DNA from: Amycolatopsis aidingensis
Lineage (GTDB): Bacteria > Actinomycetota > Actinomycetes > Mycobacteriales > Pseudonocardiaceae
Assembly (NCBI RefSeq): GCF_018885265.1
Contig: NZ_CP076538.1
Span: forward strand, 1,214,001-1,278,000
Direction of reading: 5' to 3'
DNA length: 64,000 bases
The notes under the pieces are model-generated. The model had not been told where the DNA came from. It saw only the letters and a list, made by a program, of their open reading frames with translations, and ran no database searches. Below are positions 19,314 to 29,881 of this stretch, one piece after another. Made by a program: the position numbers and the translations under genes. Positions within the stretch are counted from its first letter, which is position 1, and the number at the start of each line of letters is the position of its first letter.

Positions 19314-19430
19314 CCCTGACCGGCCCCAGAGAGTTCGCGCTCCCGGCTCACGTTCGGGAACGGCCAACTCGTGCGCGTGGCGGGCAAACACGGGTACGTG
19401 GGGAGCAAACACGCCGGGGGGCTGGCGGAT

Positions 19431-19446
19431 GTCTGGTATTCCAGAC
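19431..19446. promoter_or_regulatory. IclR operator at the hut promoter
   Basis: GTCTGGTATTCCAGAC is a perfect 6-bp inverted repeat around TATT, 54 bases before the hutH start. It matches the site in front of the IclR gene, which points to direct control of the hut operon. Confidence 0.75.
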
Positions 19447-19500
19447 GAGATACCGCGCGCCGGGGCTGCCCAGCGGGCGCGGGCGGGGTGAAATGGGGGC

Positions 19501-21048
19501 ATGCCAGAAGCAGTGGAACTGGGCGAGCGGCCCCTGCGCCCCGATCAGGCGGTGGCCGTAGCCCGCGGGCAGGCGACCGTAGGGTTCAGCGAGCTCGCCG
19601 AGCGGAAGATGGCCGAGTCCCGGCGGCACGTGGAGACTCTCGCCGGGGCACAGCAGCCGACCTACGGGGTGTCCACCGGATTCGGGGCGCTGGCCGTACG
19701 GCATATCCCACCGGAGAGCCGCACCCAGCTGCAACGCTCCTTCGTCCGCTCGCACGCGGCCGGGGCCGGCGAGCCGGTGGAGCCGGAGGTGGTGCGCGCG
19801 CTGATGGTGTTGCGGCTGCGCACCCTGGTCACCGGGCACACCGGCGTCCAGCCCGCGACCGCGCACGCGCTGGCCGGGCTGTTGAACGCGGGCATCACCC
19901 CGGTGGTGCACGAGTACGGCTCGCTGGGCTGCTCGGGCGATCTCGCCCCGCTGGCCGCGGTGGCACTCGCGCTGACCGGGGAGGGCGAGGTGTTCGACGC
20001 CGCAGGCACCCGGATGCCCGCGGCCGAGGCGCTGCGCGCCGCCGGGATCGAGCCGGTCACCCTTGCCGAGAAGGAAGGGCTCGCGCTCACCAACGGCACC
20101 GATGGCATGCTCGGCATGCTCCTGCTCGCCGCCGCCGACCTGCACCGGCTGCTGGACATCGCCGACCTCACCGCGGCGATGAGCGTGGAGGCCCTGCTCG
20201 GCACCGACCGTGCCTTCGCCGAGGACCTGCAAGCCCTGCGCCCGCATCCGGGCCAGGCGATCTCCGGGGCCCGGATGCGCGCCGCACTGGCCGACTCGCC
20301 GATCGTGGCCAGCCACCGCGGCCCGGACTGCACCCGGGTGCAGGACGCCTACTCGCTGCGCTGTGCGCCCCAGGTGCACGGCGCCGCCAGGGACACCCTG
20401 GACCACGCCGAACTCGTCGCCGAACGCGAACTCGCCGCCGCCATCGACAACCCGGTGGTGCTCGCCGACGGGCGGGTGGAGTCCAACGGCAACTTCCACG
20501 GCGCCCCGGTGGCCTATGCCCTGGACTTCCTCGCCATCCCGGCAGCCGATGTGGCCGGCATCGCCGAGCGACGCACCGACCGGATGCTGGACGTGGCCCG
20601 CTCGCACGGCCTGCCCGCCTTCCTCGCCGCCGACCCCGGGGTGGACTCCGGGCACATGATCGCCCAGTACACCCAGGCCGCCGTGGTCAGCGAGCTGAAG
20701 CGGCTGGCCGCCCCGGCCTCGGTGGACTCCATCCCGAGCAGCGCCATGCAGGAGGACCACGTGTCCATGGGCTGGTCGGCGGCCCGCAAGCTGCGCCGCG
20801 CCGTCGAGGGGCTCACCACGGTGCTCGCGGTCGAACTGCTCACCGCCGCCCGCGCGCTGGACCTGCGCGCCCCGCTGCTGCCCGCACCGGTCACCGGGGC
20901 CGTGCGCGACCTGCTGCGCACCCGGGTCGATGGTCCCGGCCCGGACCGCCACCTCGCGCCGGAGATCGCCGCGGCCGAGGACCTGATCCGTACCGGCGCC
21001 GTACTGGATGCCGTGACCGAGCACCTGCCGAACGGAGGTACCCGATGA
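19501..21048 (+). CDS. hutH: Histidine ammonia-lyase
   Basis: Converts histidine to urocanate and ammonia, the first step of histidine use. The 515 residues include the MIO-cofactor loop [12 protein letters not shown] at 140-151; the cyclising triad is Cys144-Ser145-Gly146 rather than the common Ala-Ser-Gly. [22 protein letters not shown] and the QTY-like [11 protein letters not shown] patterns are also family-like. It heads a run of five genes joined by 4-base overlaps. Confidence 0.95.
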   Translation: MPEAVELGERPLRPDQAVAVARGQATVGFSELAERKMAESRRHVETLAGAQQPTYGVSTGFGALAVRHIPPESRTQLQRSFVRSHAAGAGEPVEPEVVRALMVLRLRTLVTGHTGVQPATAHALAGLLNAGITPVVHEYGSLGCSGDLAPLAAVALALTGEGEVFDAAGTRMPAAEALRAAGIEPVTLAEKEGLALTNGTDGMLGMLLLAAADLHRLLDIADLTAAMSVEALLGTDRAFAEDLQALRPHPGQAISGARMRAALADSPIVASHRGPDCTRVQDAYSLRCAPQVHGAARDTLDHAELVAERELAAAIDNPVVLADGRVESNGNFHGAPVAYALDFLAIPAADVAGIAERRTDRMLDVARSHGLPAFLAADPGVDSGHMIAQYTQAAVVSELKRLAAPASVDSIPSSAMQEDHVSMGWSAARKLRRAVEGLTTVLAVELLTAARALDLRAPLLPAPVTGAVRDLLRTRVDGPGPDRHLAPEIAAAEDLIRTGAVLDAVTEHLPNGGTR

Positions 21049-22697
21049 GCCGAACGATCCGGGCGGCCCGCGGGGGCACGCTGACCGCGCGCAACTGGCA
21101 GTCCGAGGGCGCCCTGCGCATGCTGCACAACAACCTGGATCCCGAGGTCGCCGAGCGACCCGAGGACCTGGTGGTCTACGGCGGCACGGGGAAGGCCGCG
21201 CGGGACTGGAGCAGTTTCGACGCGATCAGCCGCTGCCTCACCACCCTGGCCGAGGACGAGACCCTGCTGGTGCAGTCCGGCAAGCCGGTCGGGGTGCTGC
21301 GCACCCACGAGTGGGCGCCGCGGGTGCTGATCGCCAACTCCAACCTGGTCGGGGACTGGGCAACCTGGCCGGAGTTCCGCAGGCTGGACGCGCTCGGGCT
21401 GACCATGTACGGCCAGATGACCGCGGGTTCCTGGATCTACATCGGCACCCAGGGCATCCTGCAGGGCACCTACGAGACCTTCGCCGCCGTGGCGGAGAAA
21501 CGATTCGGCGGCAGCCTGGCAGGTACGCTCACCGTCACCGCCGGTCTTGGCGGTATGGGTGGCGCGCAACCGCTTGCGGTGACCATGAACGACGGCGCCG
21601 CGCTGGTGATCGAATGCGACCCGCACCGGGCACGTCGTCGCATGGAGACCCGCTACCTCGACGAACTCGCGTCCGATGTGGACGACGCCGTGCGCAGGGT
21701 GAGCGCGGCGCGCGCGGAACGCAGGGCGCTGTCGGTCGGGGTGATCGGCAACGCCGCCGAGGTGCTGCCCGAGCTGCTGCGCCGCGGGGTCGAGGTGGAT
21801 ATCGTCACCGACCAGACCTCGGCGCACGACCCGCTGGCCTACCTGCCAAAGGGGGTGGCGGTAGAGGACTGGGACGACTACGCGGCGAAGAAGCCGGACG
21901 AGTTCACCGACCGCGCGAGGGACTCCATGGCCGAGCACGTGGACGCCATGCTCGGGTTCCTTGACGCCGGAGCGGAGGTCTTCGACTACGGCAACTCGCT
22001 GCGCGGCGAGGCCAAGCTCGGCGGTTGCGAGCGGGCCTTCGACTTCCCCGGGTTCGTGCCCGCCTACATCCGCCCGCTGTTCTGCGAGGGCAAGGGGCCG
22101 TTCCGCTGGGCCGCGCTGTCCGGGGACCCGGCCGATATCGCGGCAACCGACCGGGCGATCCTTGATCTCTTCCCGGAGAACGAGTCCCTGGCCCGCTGGA
22201 TCCGGCTGGCCGGGGAGCGGGTCTCCTTCCAGGGCCTGCCCGCGCGGATCTGCTGGCTCGGCTACGGCGAGCGGCACCTCGCGGGCCTGCGGTTCAACGA
22301 GATGGTGGCGCGCGGTGAGCTGAGTGCCCCGGTGGCCATCGGGCGCGACCACCTCGACGCCGGTAGTGTCGCCTCCCCGTACCGGGAAACCGAGGGCATG
22401 GCCGATGGCTCGGACGCGATCGCCGACTGGCCGCTGCTGAACGCGCTGGTCAACACGGCGTCCGGGGCCAGCTGGGTGTCCATCCATCACGGGGGTGGCG
22501 TCGGTATGGGACGCTCGATCCACGCCGGGCAGGTGTGCGTGGCCGACGGCACCACGCTGGCCGGGCAGAAGATCGAGCGGGTGCTGACCAACGACCCTGG
22601 TATGGGCGTGCTGCGGCACGTCGATGCCGGCTACGAGCGGGCCGCCGAGGTCGCCTCCGAGCGTGGGGTCCGGGTGCCGATGATGGAGGCGGAGTGA
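21045..22697 (+). CDS. hutU: Urocanate hydratase
   Basis: Hydrates urocanate to imidazolonepropionate with NAD as an electrophile. 550 residues with [23 protein letters not shown] near 168-179, [21 protein letters not shown] and [17 protein letters not shown]. The ATG overlaps the hutH stop by 4 bases with GGAGG upstream. Confidence 0.97.
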   Translation: MSRTIRAARGGTLTARNWQSEGALRMLHNNLDPEVAERPEDLVVYGGTGKAARDWSSFDAISRCLTTLAEDETLLVQSGKPVGVLRTHEWAPRVLIANSNLVGDWATWPEFRRLDALGLTMYGQMTAGSWIYIGTQGILQGTYETFAAVAEKRFGGSLAGTLTVTAGLGGMGGAQPLAVTMNDGAALVIECDPHRARRRMETRYLDELASDVDDAVRRVSAARAERRALSVGVIGNAAEVLPELLRRGVEVDIVTDQTSAHDPLAYLPKGVAVEDWDDYAAKKPDEFTDRARDSMAEHVDAMLGFLDAGAEVFDYGNSLRGEAKLGGCERAFDFPGFVPAYIRPLFCEGKGPFRWAALSGDPADIAATDRAILDLFPENESLARWIRLAGERVSFQGLPARICWLGYGERHLAGLRFNEMVARGELSAPVAIGRDHLDAGSVASPYRETEGMADGSDAIADWPLLNALVNTASGASWVSIHHGGGVGMGRSIHAGQVCVADGTTLAGQKIERVLTNDPGMGVLRHVDAGYERAAEVASERGVRVPMMEAE

Positions 22698-23983
22698 CAG
22701 GGCGTCCGAAACCGGCGCGGAATCGCGACAGCGGGCAGCGGTACGCGCGTTCGGCGGAGCCCGCGAGCGGATCCAGACAAGCAGTGAGTACGCAGGGGTT
22801 GCTGGACCAGCTGTCCGACGTCGGCAGGGACCGGCGTCGCGGCGGTTACTCGCGGCACGCCTTCGACCCGGCCGAGCTGGAGCTGCGCACCTGGTTCACC
22901 GAGCAGGCGAGCAGGCGCGGGCTGGACGTGGAGACCGACCGCAACGGCAACCTCTGGGCCTGGTGGGGCAGCCCCGGCCAGGACGCGCTGGTCACCGGCA
23001 GCCACCTGGACTCGGTCCCCGGCGGCGGGGCCTTCGACGGGCCGCTCGGCGTGGTCAGCGCCTTCACCGCGGTGGACGCCCTGCGCGAGCGGGGCCGCCC
23101 GCCACGGCGGCCGTTCGCGGTGGTCGCCTTCGCCGAGGAGGAGGGCGGCCGGTTCGGCGTGCCCTGTCTGGGATCGCGCCTGCTCACCGGGGCGATCAGC
23201 GCCGAAACCGCCCGTGCCCTCAAGGATCCGGACGGGATCACCCTGGCCGAGGCCGCTGCGGGCGCCGGGCTGGACCCGGAACGCATCGGTGCCGACCCGG
23301 ACCGGCTGGCCACCATCGGGCAGTTCGTTGAGCTGCACGTGGAGCAGGGCAAGGGGCTGAGCTACGACAACCACTCGCTGGCGATCGGCACCGACATCAG
23401 CGCGCACGGCCGCTGGCGCTTCACCTTCACCGGGCAGGGGGACCATGCCGGGACCACCCTGCTGATGCATCGCAAGGACCCCATGCTGCCCGCGGCTGCG
23501 ACGGTCGGCGCGACCAGGATCGCCGCGATGGACGCCTCCCATGGGCGGGCCACCGTCGGCAGGCTGGTGCCGAACCCCGGGGGCACCAACGTGATCGCGT
23601 CCTCTGTGGACCTGTGGCTGGACGCGCGGGCCGAGGACGAGTACTGCACCAGGGCGATGGTCGAGGAGATCGCCGAGGCCGCGCGGTCCGCGGCCGAGCA
23701 GGAGGGCTGCACCCTCCAGATCACCGAGGAGTCCTACTCCGACACCGTGTACTTCGACCGGGGACTGGGGCAGGAGCTCGGCCGGGTACTCGGTAGGGTG
23801 CCCGCCATCCCCACCGGTGCCGGGCACGACGCGGGCATCCTCGCCCCGCATCTGCCCACCGGCATGCTCTTCGTGCGCAACCCGACCGGGATCAGCCACG
23901 CGCCCGAGGAGTTCGCCGAACCCGAGGACGTGGAACGGGGCGCTGCGGCGCTGGCCGATGTGCTGGAGCATCTGGGCTCATGA
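22694..23983 (+). CDS. M20-family allantoate amidohydrolase-like enzyme in the hut operon
   Basis: A zinc peptidase-fold amidohydrolase with [15 protein letters not shown] (His104, Asp106), [26 protein letters not shown] and [21 protein letters not shown]. It resembles allantoate amidohydrolase and hydantoinase-type carbamoylases. Its place between hutU and hutF, where no hutG is seen, suggests it removes the N-formyl group from N-formylglutamate; this is inference. The GTG start overlaps hutU by 4 bases with GGAGG upstream; a GTG at 22784 would remove about 30 residues that look poorly conserved. Confidence 0.82.
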   Translation: MTGRPKPARNRDSGQRYARSAEPASGSRQAVSTQGLLDQLSDVGRDRRRGGYSRHAFDPAELELRTWFTEQASRRGLDVETDRNGNLWAWWGSPGQDALVTGSHLDSVPGGGAFDGPLGVVSAFTAVDALRERGRPPRRPFAVVAFAEEEGGRFGVPCLGSRLLTGAISAETARALKDPDGITLAEAAAGAGLDPERIGADPDRLATIGQFVELHVEQGKGLSYDNHSLAIGTDISAHGRWRFTFTGQGDHAGTTLLMHRKDPMLPAAATVGATRIAAMDASHGRATVGRLVPNPGGTNVIASSVDLWLDARAEDEYCTRAMVEEIAEAARSAAEQEGCTLQITEESYSDTVYFDRGLGQELGRVLGRVPAIPTGAGHDAGILAPHLPTGMLFVRNPTGISHAPEEFAEPEDVERGAAALADVLEHLGS

Positions 23984-25281
23984 CGATGTACTGGTGCGAG
24001 TACGCGTGGCTGCCGGACGGGGTGGCCGAGGGGGTACGGATCGAGGTCTCCGGGGACCGGATCGCCTCGGTGCAACGGGACCTGCCAAGGGCGGGCACCA
24101 TCCTGAACGGCTTGACCCTTCCCGGTTTCGCCAATACGCACTCGCACGCGTTCCACCGCGCGCTGCGCGGCCGGACGCACCACGAGCGGGGCACGTTCTG
24201 GAGCTGGCGCGAGCGGATGTACGAGCTGGCCGAGCGGCTCGACCCCGACTCCTACTACCGGCTGGCCCGCGCGGTGTACGCGGAGATGGTACTGGCCGGC
24301 TACACCAGCGTGGGCGAGTTCCACTACCTGCACCACGCACCCGGCGGCATTGCCTATGCCGAGCCGAACGTGATGAGCCAGGCACTGGCGGCCGCGGCCA
24401 CCGACGCGGGCATCCGGCTGACCCTGCTGGACACCTGCTACCTGGCAGGCGGGTTCGGCCAGCCGCCGAGCCGCCACCAGTCCCGGTTCGCCGATGCCGA
24501 CGCCACGGCCTGGGCCGAGCGGGCCAGGGCCTTCACCCCGGCTGGGGAGCTGGTGCGGCGCGGGACGGCGGTGCACTCGGTGCGCGCCGTGCCCGCCGAG
24601 CAACTGCCCACCGTGGCGGAGGCGGCCGAGGGGCTGCCGCTGCATGTCCACCTTTCCGAGCAGCGCGGGGAAAACGTGGACTGCCTCGCCCAGCACGGCC
24701 GGACCCCGACCACCCTGCTTTCGGAGTGCGGGGTACTCGGGCCGCATACCGTTGCCGTGCATGCCACCCACCTGACCAGCACCGACATCGGCGCGCTGAG
24801 CCGCACCGGCACCAGGGCCTGCTTCTGCCCGACCACCGAGCGCGACCTCGGCGACGGGATCGGCCCGGCGCGGGCCCTGCTGGACGCCGGGGTGGGGCTG
24901 TGTCTCGGCAGCGACAGCCACGCGGTGGTGGACGCCTTCGAGGAGACCAGGGCGCTGGAGCTGAACGAGCGGCTTTCCAGCGAGGAGCGCGGCCGGATCG
25001 AGGTCGGCGAGCTGATGGCGGCGGCGACCGGCCACGACGCGATCGGCTGGTCCGAGGTCGGCGAGCTGGCTCCCGGAGCGGGCGCGGACCTGGTCACCGT
25101 GGACCTGGACTCGGTGCGCACCGCGGGCATCGAGCCGAGCGGGGCGCTGTACGCGGCCGGGGCCGCCGATGTGCGCGAGGTGATGATCGCAGGCCGGTGG
25201 GTGGTGCAGGACCGGGGGCACAAGCTGCTCCCGCACCCGGCGGCCGCGCTGGCGAGGGAGATCGGGCAGCTGTGGGAATGA
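23980..25281 (+). CDS. hutF: Formimidoylglutamate deiminase
   Basis: Deaminates N-formimino-glutamate to N-formylglutamate and ammonia. 433 residues of the amidohydrolase superfamily: metal ligands in NTHSHAFHRAL (His54, His56), LHVHLSEQ in the middle, HATHLTS, and LGSDSHAVVDAFEETRALE. The start overlaps the M20 gene by 4 bases and the end overlaps hutI by 4 bases. Its presence implies the deiminase/formylglutamate branch of histidine breakdown rather than direct HutG. Confidence 0.9.
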   Translation: MTMYWCEYAWLPDGVAEGVRIEVSGDRIASVQRDLPRAGTILNGLTLPGFANTHSHAFHRALRGRTHHERGTFWSWRERMYELAERLDPDSYYRLARAVYAEMVLAGYTSVGEFHYLHHAPGGIAYAEPNVMSQALAAAATDAGIRLTLLDTCYLAGGFGQPPSRHQSRFADADATAWAERARAFTPAGELVRRGTAVHSVRAVPAEQLPTVAEAAEGLPLHVHLSEQRGENVDCLAQHGRTPTTLLSECGVLGPHTVAVHATHLTSTDIGALSRTGTRACFCPTTERDLGDGIGPARALLDAGVGLCLGSDSHAVVDAFEETRALELNERLSSEERGRIEVGELMAAATGHDAIGWSEVGELAPGAGADLVTVDLDSVRTAGIEPSGALYAAGAADVREVMIAGRWVVQDRGHKLLPHPAAALAREIGQLWE

Positions 25282-26438
25282 CGGCGACACTCCTGACCGA
25301 GATCGGCGAGCTCACCACCAACGACCCCGAACTGGGCAGGCGCCGGGATGCCGCCCTGGTGCTGCAAGGCGAGCGGGTCGTATGGGTGGGGGAGCGGGCC
25401 GCCGCGCCGCCCGCCGACGAGCTGGTCAACATGGCCGGCCGGGCGGTGCTGCCCGGCTGGGTGGACAGCCACACCCACCTGGTGTTCGCTGGTGACCGCA
25501 CCGCCGAGTTCGAGGCGCGGATGGCGGGTGAGCCGTACCGCGCCGGCGGGATCGCGGTCACCGTGGAGGCCACCAGGGCCGCCTCCGACGAGGCGCTGGC
25601 GCAGAACCTGCGCAGCCACGTCGACGAGGCCGCGCGGCAGGGCACCACCTGCCTGGAGACCAAGACCGGGTACGGGCTCAACGTGGCCGATGAGCAGCGC
25701 AGCGCCCGGATCGCCGCCGAGGTCGCCGACGAGGTGACCTACCTCGGTGCGCATCTGGTCCCGCCCGGCGCCGATCCGGAGTCCTATGTGGACCTGGCTG
25801 CCGGGGAGATGCTCGACGCCGTACGCCCGTACGTGCGCTGGGGCGACGTGTTCTGCGAGGAAGGGGCCTTCGACGAGGCACAGACCGGGCGGCTGCTGCT
25901 GGCGATGGCCGGGCACGGTCTCGGCCTGCGGGTGCACGGCAACCAGCTCGGTCCCGGGCCCGGGGTCCAGCTCGCGGTGCGGCACGGTGCGGCCAGCGTG
26001 GACCACTGCACCTACCTGACCGAAGCCGATGTGGACGCGCTGGCCGGCTCGGACACCGTGGCCACCCTGCTGCCCGCCTGCGACCTCTCCACCCGGCAGC
26101 CGCTGGCGCCCGCACGCAGGCTGCTGGATGCCGGGGCGACGATCGCGCTGGCCAGCAACGCCAACCCGGGCAGCTCCTACACCACCTCGATGGCGTTCTG
26201 CGTGGCCACCGCCGTGCTGCAGATGGGCCTTTCGGTGCAGGAGGCGGTGTGGGCGGCCACCGCCGGGGGCGCCCGCGCCCTGCGCAGGGACACCGGCGAC
26301 GGCGCGGTCGGCGTCATCCGTCCCGGCGCCCGCGCCGACCTGCATGTGCTGGACGCCCCCTCGGCGACCCACCTCGCCTACCGCCCCGGCGTCCCGCTCA
26401 CCTGGGCCGTCTGGCGCCGCGGCCTCCGCCAGCGCTGA
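25278..26438 (+). CDS. hutI: Imidazolonepropionase
   Basis: Opens 4-imidazolone-5-propionate to formiminoglutamate. 386 residues with the zinc motif DSHTHLVFAGDR (His65, His67), GGIAVTVEATRAAS, ETKTGYGL, FCEEGAF, LRVHGNQLGPG, VDHCTYL and ASNANPGSSYTTSM. It is the last gene of the hut operon and converges on the gene ending at 26442. Confidence 0.96.
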   Translation: MTATLLTEIGELTTNDPELGRRRDAALVLQGERVVWVGERAAAPPADELVNMAGRAVLPGWVDSHTHLVFAGDRTAEFEARMAGEPYRAGGIAVTVEATRAASDEALAQNLRSHVDEAARQGTTCLETKTGYGLNVADEQRSARIAAEVADEVTYLGAHLVPPGADPESYVDLAAGEMLDAVRPYVRWGDVFCEEGAFDEAQTGRLLLAMAGHGLGLRVHGNQLGPGPGVQLAVRHGAASVDHCTYLTEADVDALAGSDTVATLLPACDLSTRQPLAPARRLLDAGATIALASNANPGSSYTTSMAFCVATAVLQMGLSVQEAVWAATAGGARALRRDTGDGAVGVIRPGARADLHVLDAPSATHLAYRPGVPLTWAVWRRGLRQR

Positions 26439-26441
26439 CAC

Positions 26442-27212
26442 TCACAGCAGGGGCAGCCCCAGGGTCCGGGCGTGGGCGGTGGCCTGGGCACGGAGGTCGG
26501 GGTCGAGGGTGGCGACGGCGCCGGTGAGCCGGTTACGCGCCGGTTCGCCGAGGTGGGTCAGCAGGTCGAGGGCCTCCGGCCACAGGTCGTGCTCGGCGGC
26601 GGCCCGCGCCAGCCCGGCGAACCGCTCGTCCGGCAGCAGCGCGATCACATGGTCGATCCGGTCCTTGTCGTCGATCACGAAGGCGATCCGCAGCAGCGCC
26701 GCATCCGGGATCCGCGCCAGGCTCGCCGCGACCGCGGGCTCGGGCAGGTGCCCGACGAACCGCCCGAGCGTGATCCAGTCCTCCCTGCCGACCAGCTCCC
26801 CGGCGACCTCGGCCACGGTCGGCGCCGGGATCCCGGAGATGATCTCGCTCGCTCGCCGTGGATCCAGCTCGGCGGCCACATCGGCGAGGAAGCCGGGGTG
26901 GAGGCGGCGCGCCACCTCCACCCCGCGCGGGACGTCCACCAGCCCGGCCACCCTGGCGCACAGCGCGGGCCCGAACACCCGCTCGGCGATCCGGGCCAGC
27001 ACCGGGCCCGGCAGCAGCCTGCTGGCCGCGGCCATCCGCCGCAGCACCCCGAGGTTGCCGTCGAACAGCAGGTCGGTGGCCTGCTCGCGGAACCGGCGCA
27101 GGTCATCGGGGTGCACCCGCTCCAGGAAGTCCAACCGCTCCGGTGGCGTCTTCAGCAGCCGGGACAGCTTCAGCACCTCGGCCCGCGCGGCCAGCTCCGC
27201 CAGGCCGCTCAC
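26442..27212 (-). CDS. Hypothetical helical-repeat protein
   Basis: About 256 residues made almost entirely of short helical hairpins (for example PPERLDFLERVHPDDLRRFREQA and LPDERFAGLARAAAEHDLWPEALDLLTHLGEPARNRL), loosely like the MgtE N-terminal or HEAT-type repeats. No catalytic motif or membrane segment. The GTG start at VSGLAELAARAEV overlaps the stop of the upstream small gene by 4 bases, so the two are coupled. Function unknown. Confidence 0.68.
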   Translation of the reverse strand: MSGLAELAARAEVLKLSRLLKTPPERLDFLERVHPDDLRRFREQATDLLFDGNLGVLRRMAAASRLLPGPVLARIAERVFGPALCARVAGLVDVPRGVEVARRLHPGFLADVAAELDPRRASEIISGIPAPTVAEVAGELVGREDWITLGRFVGHLPEPAVAASLARIPDAALLRIAFVIDDKDRIDHVIALLPDERFAGLARAAAEHDLWPEALDLLTHLGEPARNRLTGAVATLDPDLRAQATAHARTLGLPLL

Positions 27213-27421
27213 AGGCCAACCGCCTTGCGCACGGCCCCGCGCAGCAGCGCGGGCACGTACTTCAGCGACTCCTCGGCCGCCGTGGCGAGCTCGGCGGCCT
27301 GCCGCTCGCGGGCCGCCCGCAACGCCTCGGCCAGCTCCTGCCGCTGCTCGTGCGGCAGCGTGGCGATCCCGTCCGGAAGGGGGCCGAGCTGCTCGTCCAG
27401 CGGCCGGGTGGGGCCTGCCAT
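27209..27421 (-). CDS. Small hypothetical helical protein
   Basis: 70 residues (MAGPTRPLDEQLGPLPDG...) with a charged helix HEQRQELAEALRAARERQAAEL and an amphipathic end YVPALLRGAVRKAVGL. AGGAGG lies before the ATG. It is co-translated with the helical-repeat protein downstream; perhaps the two interact. No known family. Confidence 0.62.
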   Translation of the reverse strand: MAGPTRPLDEQLGPLPDGIATLPHEQRQELAEALRAARERQAAELATAAEESLKYVPALLRGAVRKAVGL

Positions 27422-27507
27422 GGTGCGCCTCCTTCGGGTCGGCGGGGCAGAGTTCGATCATCATGCCGTACCGCCGCGCGCGCATGCCGGGGTCTACCGT
27501 GCGGGGC

Positions 27508-28230
27508 ATGGCGCAGGAGAATCACGAGATCTCGACATCAATGGTCACCGTGCGGGAGCTGAACGCGTACCTGGCCCGGCCCGCGGGCGGCAGCGAGCGC
27601 GGCATGCTACTGCTGCCGATGGTCACCGGCATCGGCGAGCAGGTGCGGGAGTTCGCCGCCGACCTGGCCCGCGCCGGGGTCACCGCGCTGTGCTGGGACC
27701 CCTGGCACGGGCCGAGTACCGATGACACCCCGCGCGAGCGGCTGATGGAGCTGCTGACCCAGCTGGACGACGAGGTCGCGCTGGCCGAGGCGGGGCAGCT
27801 GCTCGAGCACCTGTTCGGCGAGCTCGGGGTGACCAGGGCCGGGGTGATCGGCTGGTGCCTCGGCGGCAGGCTGGCGCTGATCCTCGGCGGGCGCGAGCGG
27901 CGGCTGGCCAATGTGGTCGCCTACCACCCCACGGTCCCAGGGACCCCGGCACCGAACCACACCCTGGACGCCGTCGAGCACACCCGGCGAATCGCCGCAC
28001 CGGCGATGATGCTGTACCCCACCGCGGACACGCTGGTGCCGTGGGAGAGCTTCGCCCGGTTGCAGGAGGCGCTGCAGTCCAGGGCGGACGGCGCCAGCAT
28101 CGTGCACACCTACCCGCGGGCCGAGCACGGGTTCAGCGACCGGTCCCGGCACGGCAACGAGGTCAACGCGGCGGCCTACGCCGTGTCCTGGCCGCAGGTG
28201 CTGGAGTTCGTGCGGGCCACCACCGGCTGA
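27508..28230 (+). CDS. Dienelactone hydrolase-family protein
   Basis: An alpha/beta hydrolase of 240 residues with the dienelactone hydrolase triad: nucleophile Cys117 in GWCLGGR, Asp174 in YPTADTLVP and His207 in EHGFSDRS. The family cleaves enol-lactones in aromatic breakdown, but many actinobacterial members have unknown substrates. No aromatic pathway genes are adjacent. It is divergent to the small helical protein gene. Confidence 0.85.
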   Translation: MAQENHEISTSMVTVRELNAYLARPAGGSERGMLLLPMVTGIGEQVREFAADLARAGVTALCWDPWHGPSTDDTPRERLMELLTQLDDEVALAEAGQLLEHLFGELGVTRAGVIGWCLGGRLALILGGRERRLANVVAYHPTVPGTPAPNHTLDAVEHTRRIAAPAMMLYPTADTLVPWESFARLQEALQSRADGASIVHTYPRAEHGFSDRSRHGNEVNAAAYAVSWPQVLEFVRATTG

Positions 28231-28288
28231 GCAGGGCATTGACTTTGGTCAGTGTCGCCACCCACTGGCCGCCTTGTAGCGTCGTGAC

Positions 28289-29881
28289 ATGCGAAAATGG
28301 CGGCGCAGGGCGGCCGTGCTGCTCGGCGCGGCCGCCTGGGCGGTGATCTGCGCGCTGGTCGTGTACGAGACCCGGCGCAACCCGGTCCCCTTGGAGATGA
28401 TCGGCGGGCTGGCCGCCACCACGGTGGCGCTGGCCGTGCTACGGCGCCTGCCGCTGGTCGCGCTCGCCGTGGCCGCGGCCTCGAGCTTCGCGGTGCTGCC
28501 GAACTATTTCGGCCGGTTCCCGGTCTGGCCGGTCCTGCTCATGCTCACCGTCGGCTACCTCGCGGGCCGCCGGATGGACCGCAACCGTCCCGCGCTGCTC
28601 ACTTTCGCCGGGATCGCGGTGGCCGGGCTGCCCGCGGCCTTCCTGCTCTCCGGCAACGGCATCGGCAACTGGGCCACCCTGGTGCTGACCCTGCTGTTCG
28701 CGCTGCTCGTGCCCTGGCATCTCGGCCGGTACGTCCGGTTGCGGGCGGCCTTCGCCGACGACGGCTGGGAGCGGGCGGTGCGGCTGGAGGCACAACAGCG
28801 GGCCACCGCGGAGCAGGCGCGGCTGCGGGAACGCGCCCGGATCGCCAGCGATATGCACGACTCGCTGGGGCACGAGCTGAGCCTGATCGCGCTGCGGGCT
28901 GCCGCGCTGGAGATGGACTCCGGGCTGGGCGAACGCCAGCGCGGGGCGGCAGGCGAGCTGCGGGAGAGCGCGGCCACCGCGACCGAGCGGCTACGCGAGA
29001 TCATCGGGGTGCTGCGGGAGGGCGTCGAACCCTCGACCCGGCCTGCGGGGGAGAGCATCGCCGAGCTGGTGGAGCGGGCCCGTGCCTCCGGTATGCGCAT
29101 CGAGTCCACCCTGGACGAGGAGGGCGCGGCGCCGCCGATGGTGGACCGTGCCGTGCACCGGATCGTGCAGGAGTCACTGACCAATGTGGCCAAACACGCG
29201 CCGGGGGCACGGGTGCGGGTCACGGTCCGTCGTGGGCAGCGGGACACCACGGTGTCGGTCGGCAACGGCCCGGCCGCCGAGCAGCCGGTGCGGGGGGAGC
29301 GGCCCGAGCCGGTTACCGGGCAGTACGGTCTCGCCGGCCTGCGGGAACGAGTCCGGCTGGTGGGCGGGACCCTGCGGGCCGAGACCACCGGGGGCGGTTT
29401 CGAGGTCCGCGCGTACCTGCCGCATGACACCGCGCGCACGACCGAGGCCATGACCGCGGGCACCGAGGCGGCCGGACCCGCTCCGGAGCAGTCCGAATCG
29501 GCCCGCAGGCACGCCGAGGCCCGGCGCGCCGCCCGCTCGACCCTGCTGCAGGCCATGGCCATTCCCACGGCCGCGGTGCTGGTCACTCTCGCGATCACCA
29601 CGGTGTCCTACCTGAACGACTGGTACGGCTCCATGCTCACCGCCGAGGAGTACGCGGGCCTGCGCCAAGGGCAGGCCCGCTCCACGATGCCGCTGCCGGA
29701 CCGGGAGCGCACCGACCGGCCCGCCGTCGAGGAGCCCATCCCGCCCGGGGTGCATTGCCAGTACTACGGCACCGACGCCTCCCTGCTCGGCACCAACGGG
29801 GACGTCTACCAGCTGTGTTTCTCCGACGGGCGGCTGGTTTCCAAGCAGGTGTTGCGAAACGAACAGGGGGTAGGGGGTTGA
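28289..29881 (+). CDS. NarL-type sensor histidine kinase with C-terminal outer domain
   Basis: 530 residues. The N-terminus has four to five membrane helices, then a HisKA_3 domain with RIASDMHDSLGHE (phospho-acceptor His190) and an HATPase domain (VQESLTNVAKHAPGA, YGLAGLRERVRLVGG). Unusually, an extra helix follows at about 425-450 (AMAIPTAAVLVTLAITTVSYL), leading to an 80-residue domain with HCQYYG and YQLCFSDG that would lie outside the cell. The two Cys could form a disulfide and sense envelope conditions. It overlaps the response regulator by 4 bases. Confidence 0.88.
   Translation: MRKWRRRAAVLLGAAAWAVICALVVYETRRNPVPLEMIGGLAATTVALAVLRRLPLVALAVAAASSFAVLPNYFGRFPVWPVLLMLTVGYLAGRRMDRNRPALLTFAGIAVAGLPAAFLLSGNGIGNWATLVLTLLFALLVPWHLGRYVRLRAAFADDGWERAVRLEAQQRATAEQARLRERARIASDMHDSLGHELSLIALRAAALEMDSGLGERQRGAAGELRESAATATERLREIIGVLREGVEPSTRPAGESIAELVERARASGMRIESTLDEEGAAPPMVDRAVHRIVQESLTNVAKHAPGARVRVTVRRGQRDTTVSVGNGPAAEQPVRGERPEPVTGQYGLAGLRERVRLVGGTLRAETTGGGFEVRAYLPHDTARTTEAMTAGTEAAGPAPEQSESARRHAEARRAARSTLLQAMAIPTAAVLVTLAITTVSYLNDWYGSMLTAEEYAGLRQGQARSTMPLPDRERTDRPAVEEPIPPGVHCQYYGTDASLLGTNGDVYQLCFSDGRLVSKQVLRNEQGVGG

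Noticed and set aside
28239-28288. TTGACT with downstream TTGTAG as the kinase-pair promoter
   Set aside because: TTGACT is present but no -10 box lies at the right distance; spacing is too long to claim a promoter.
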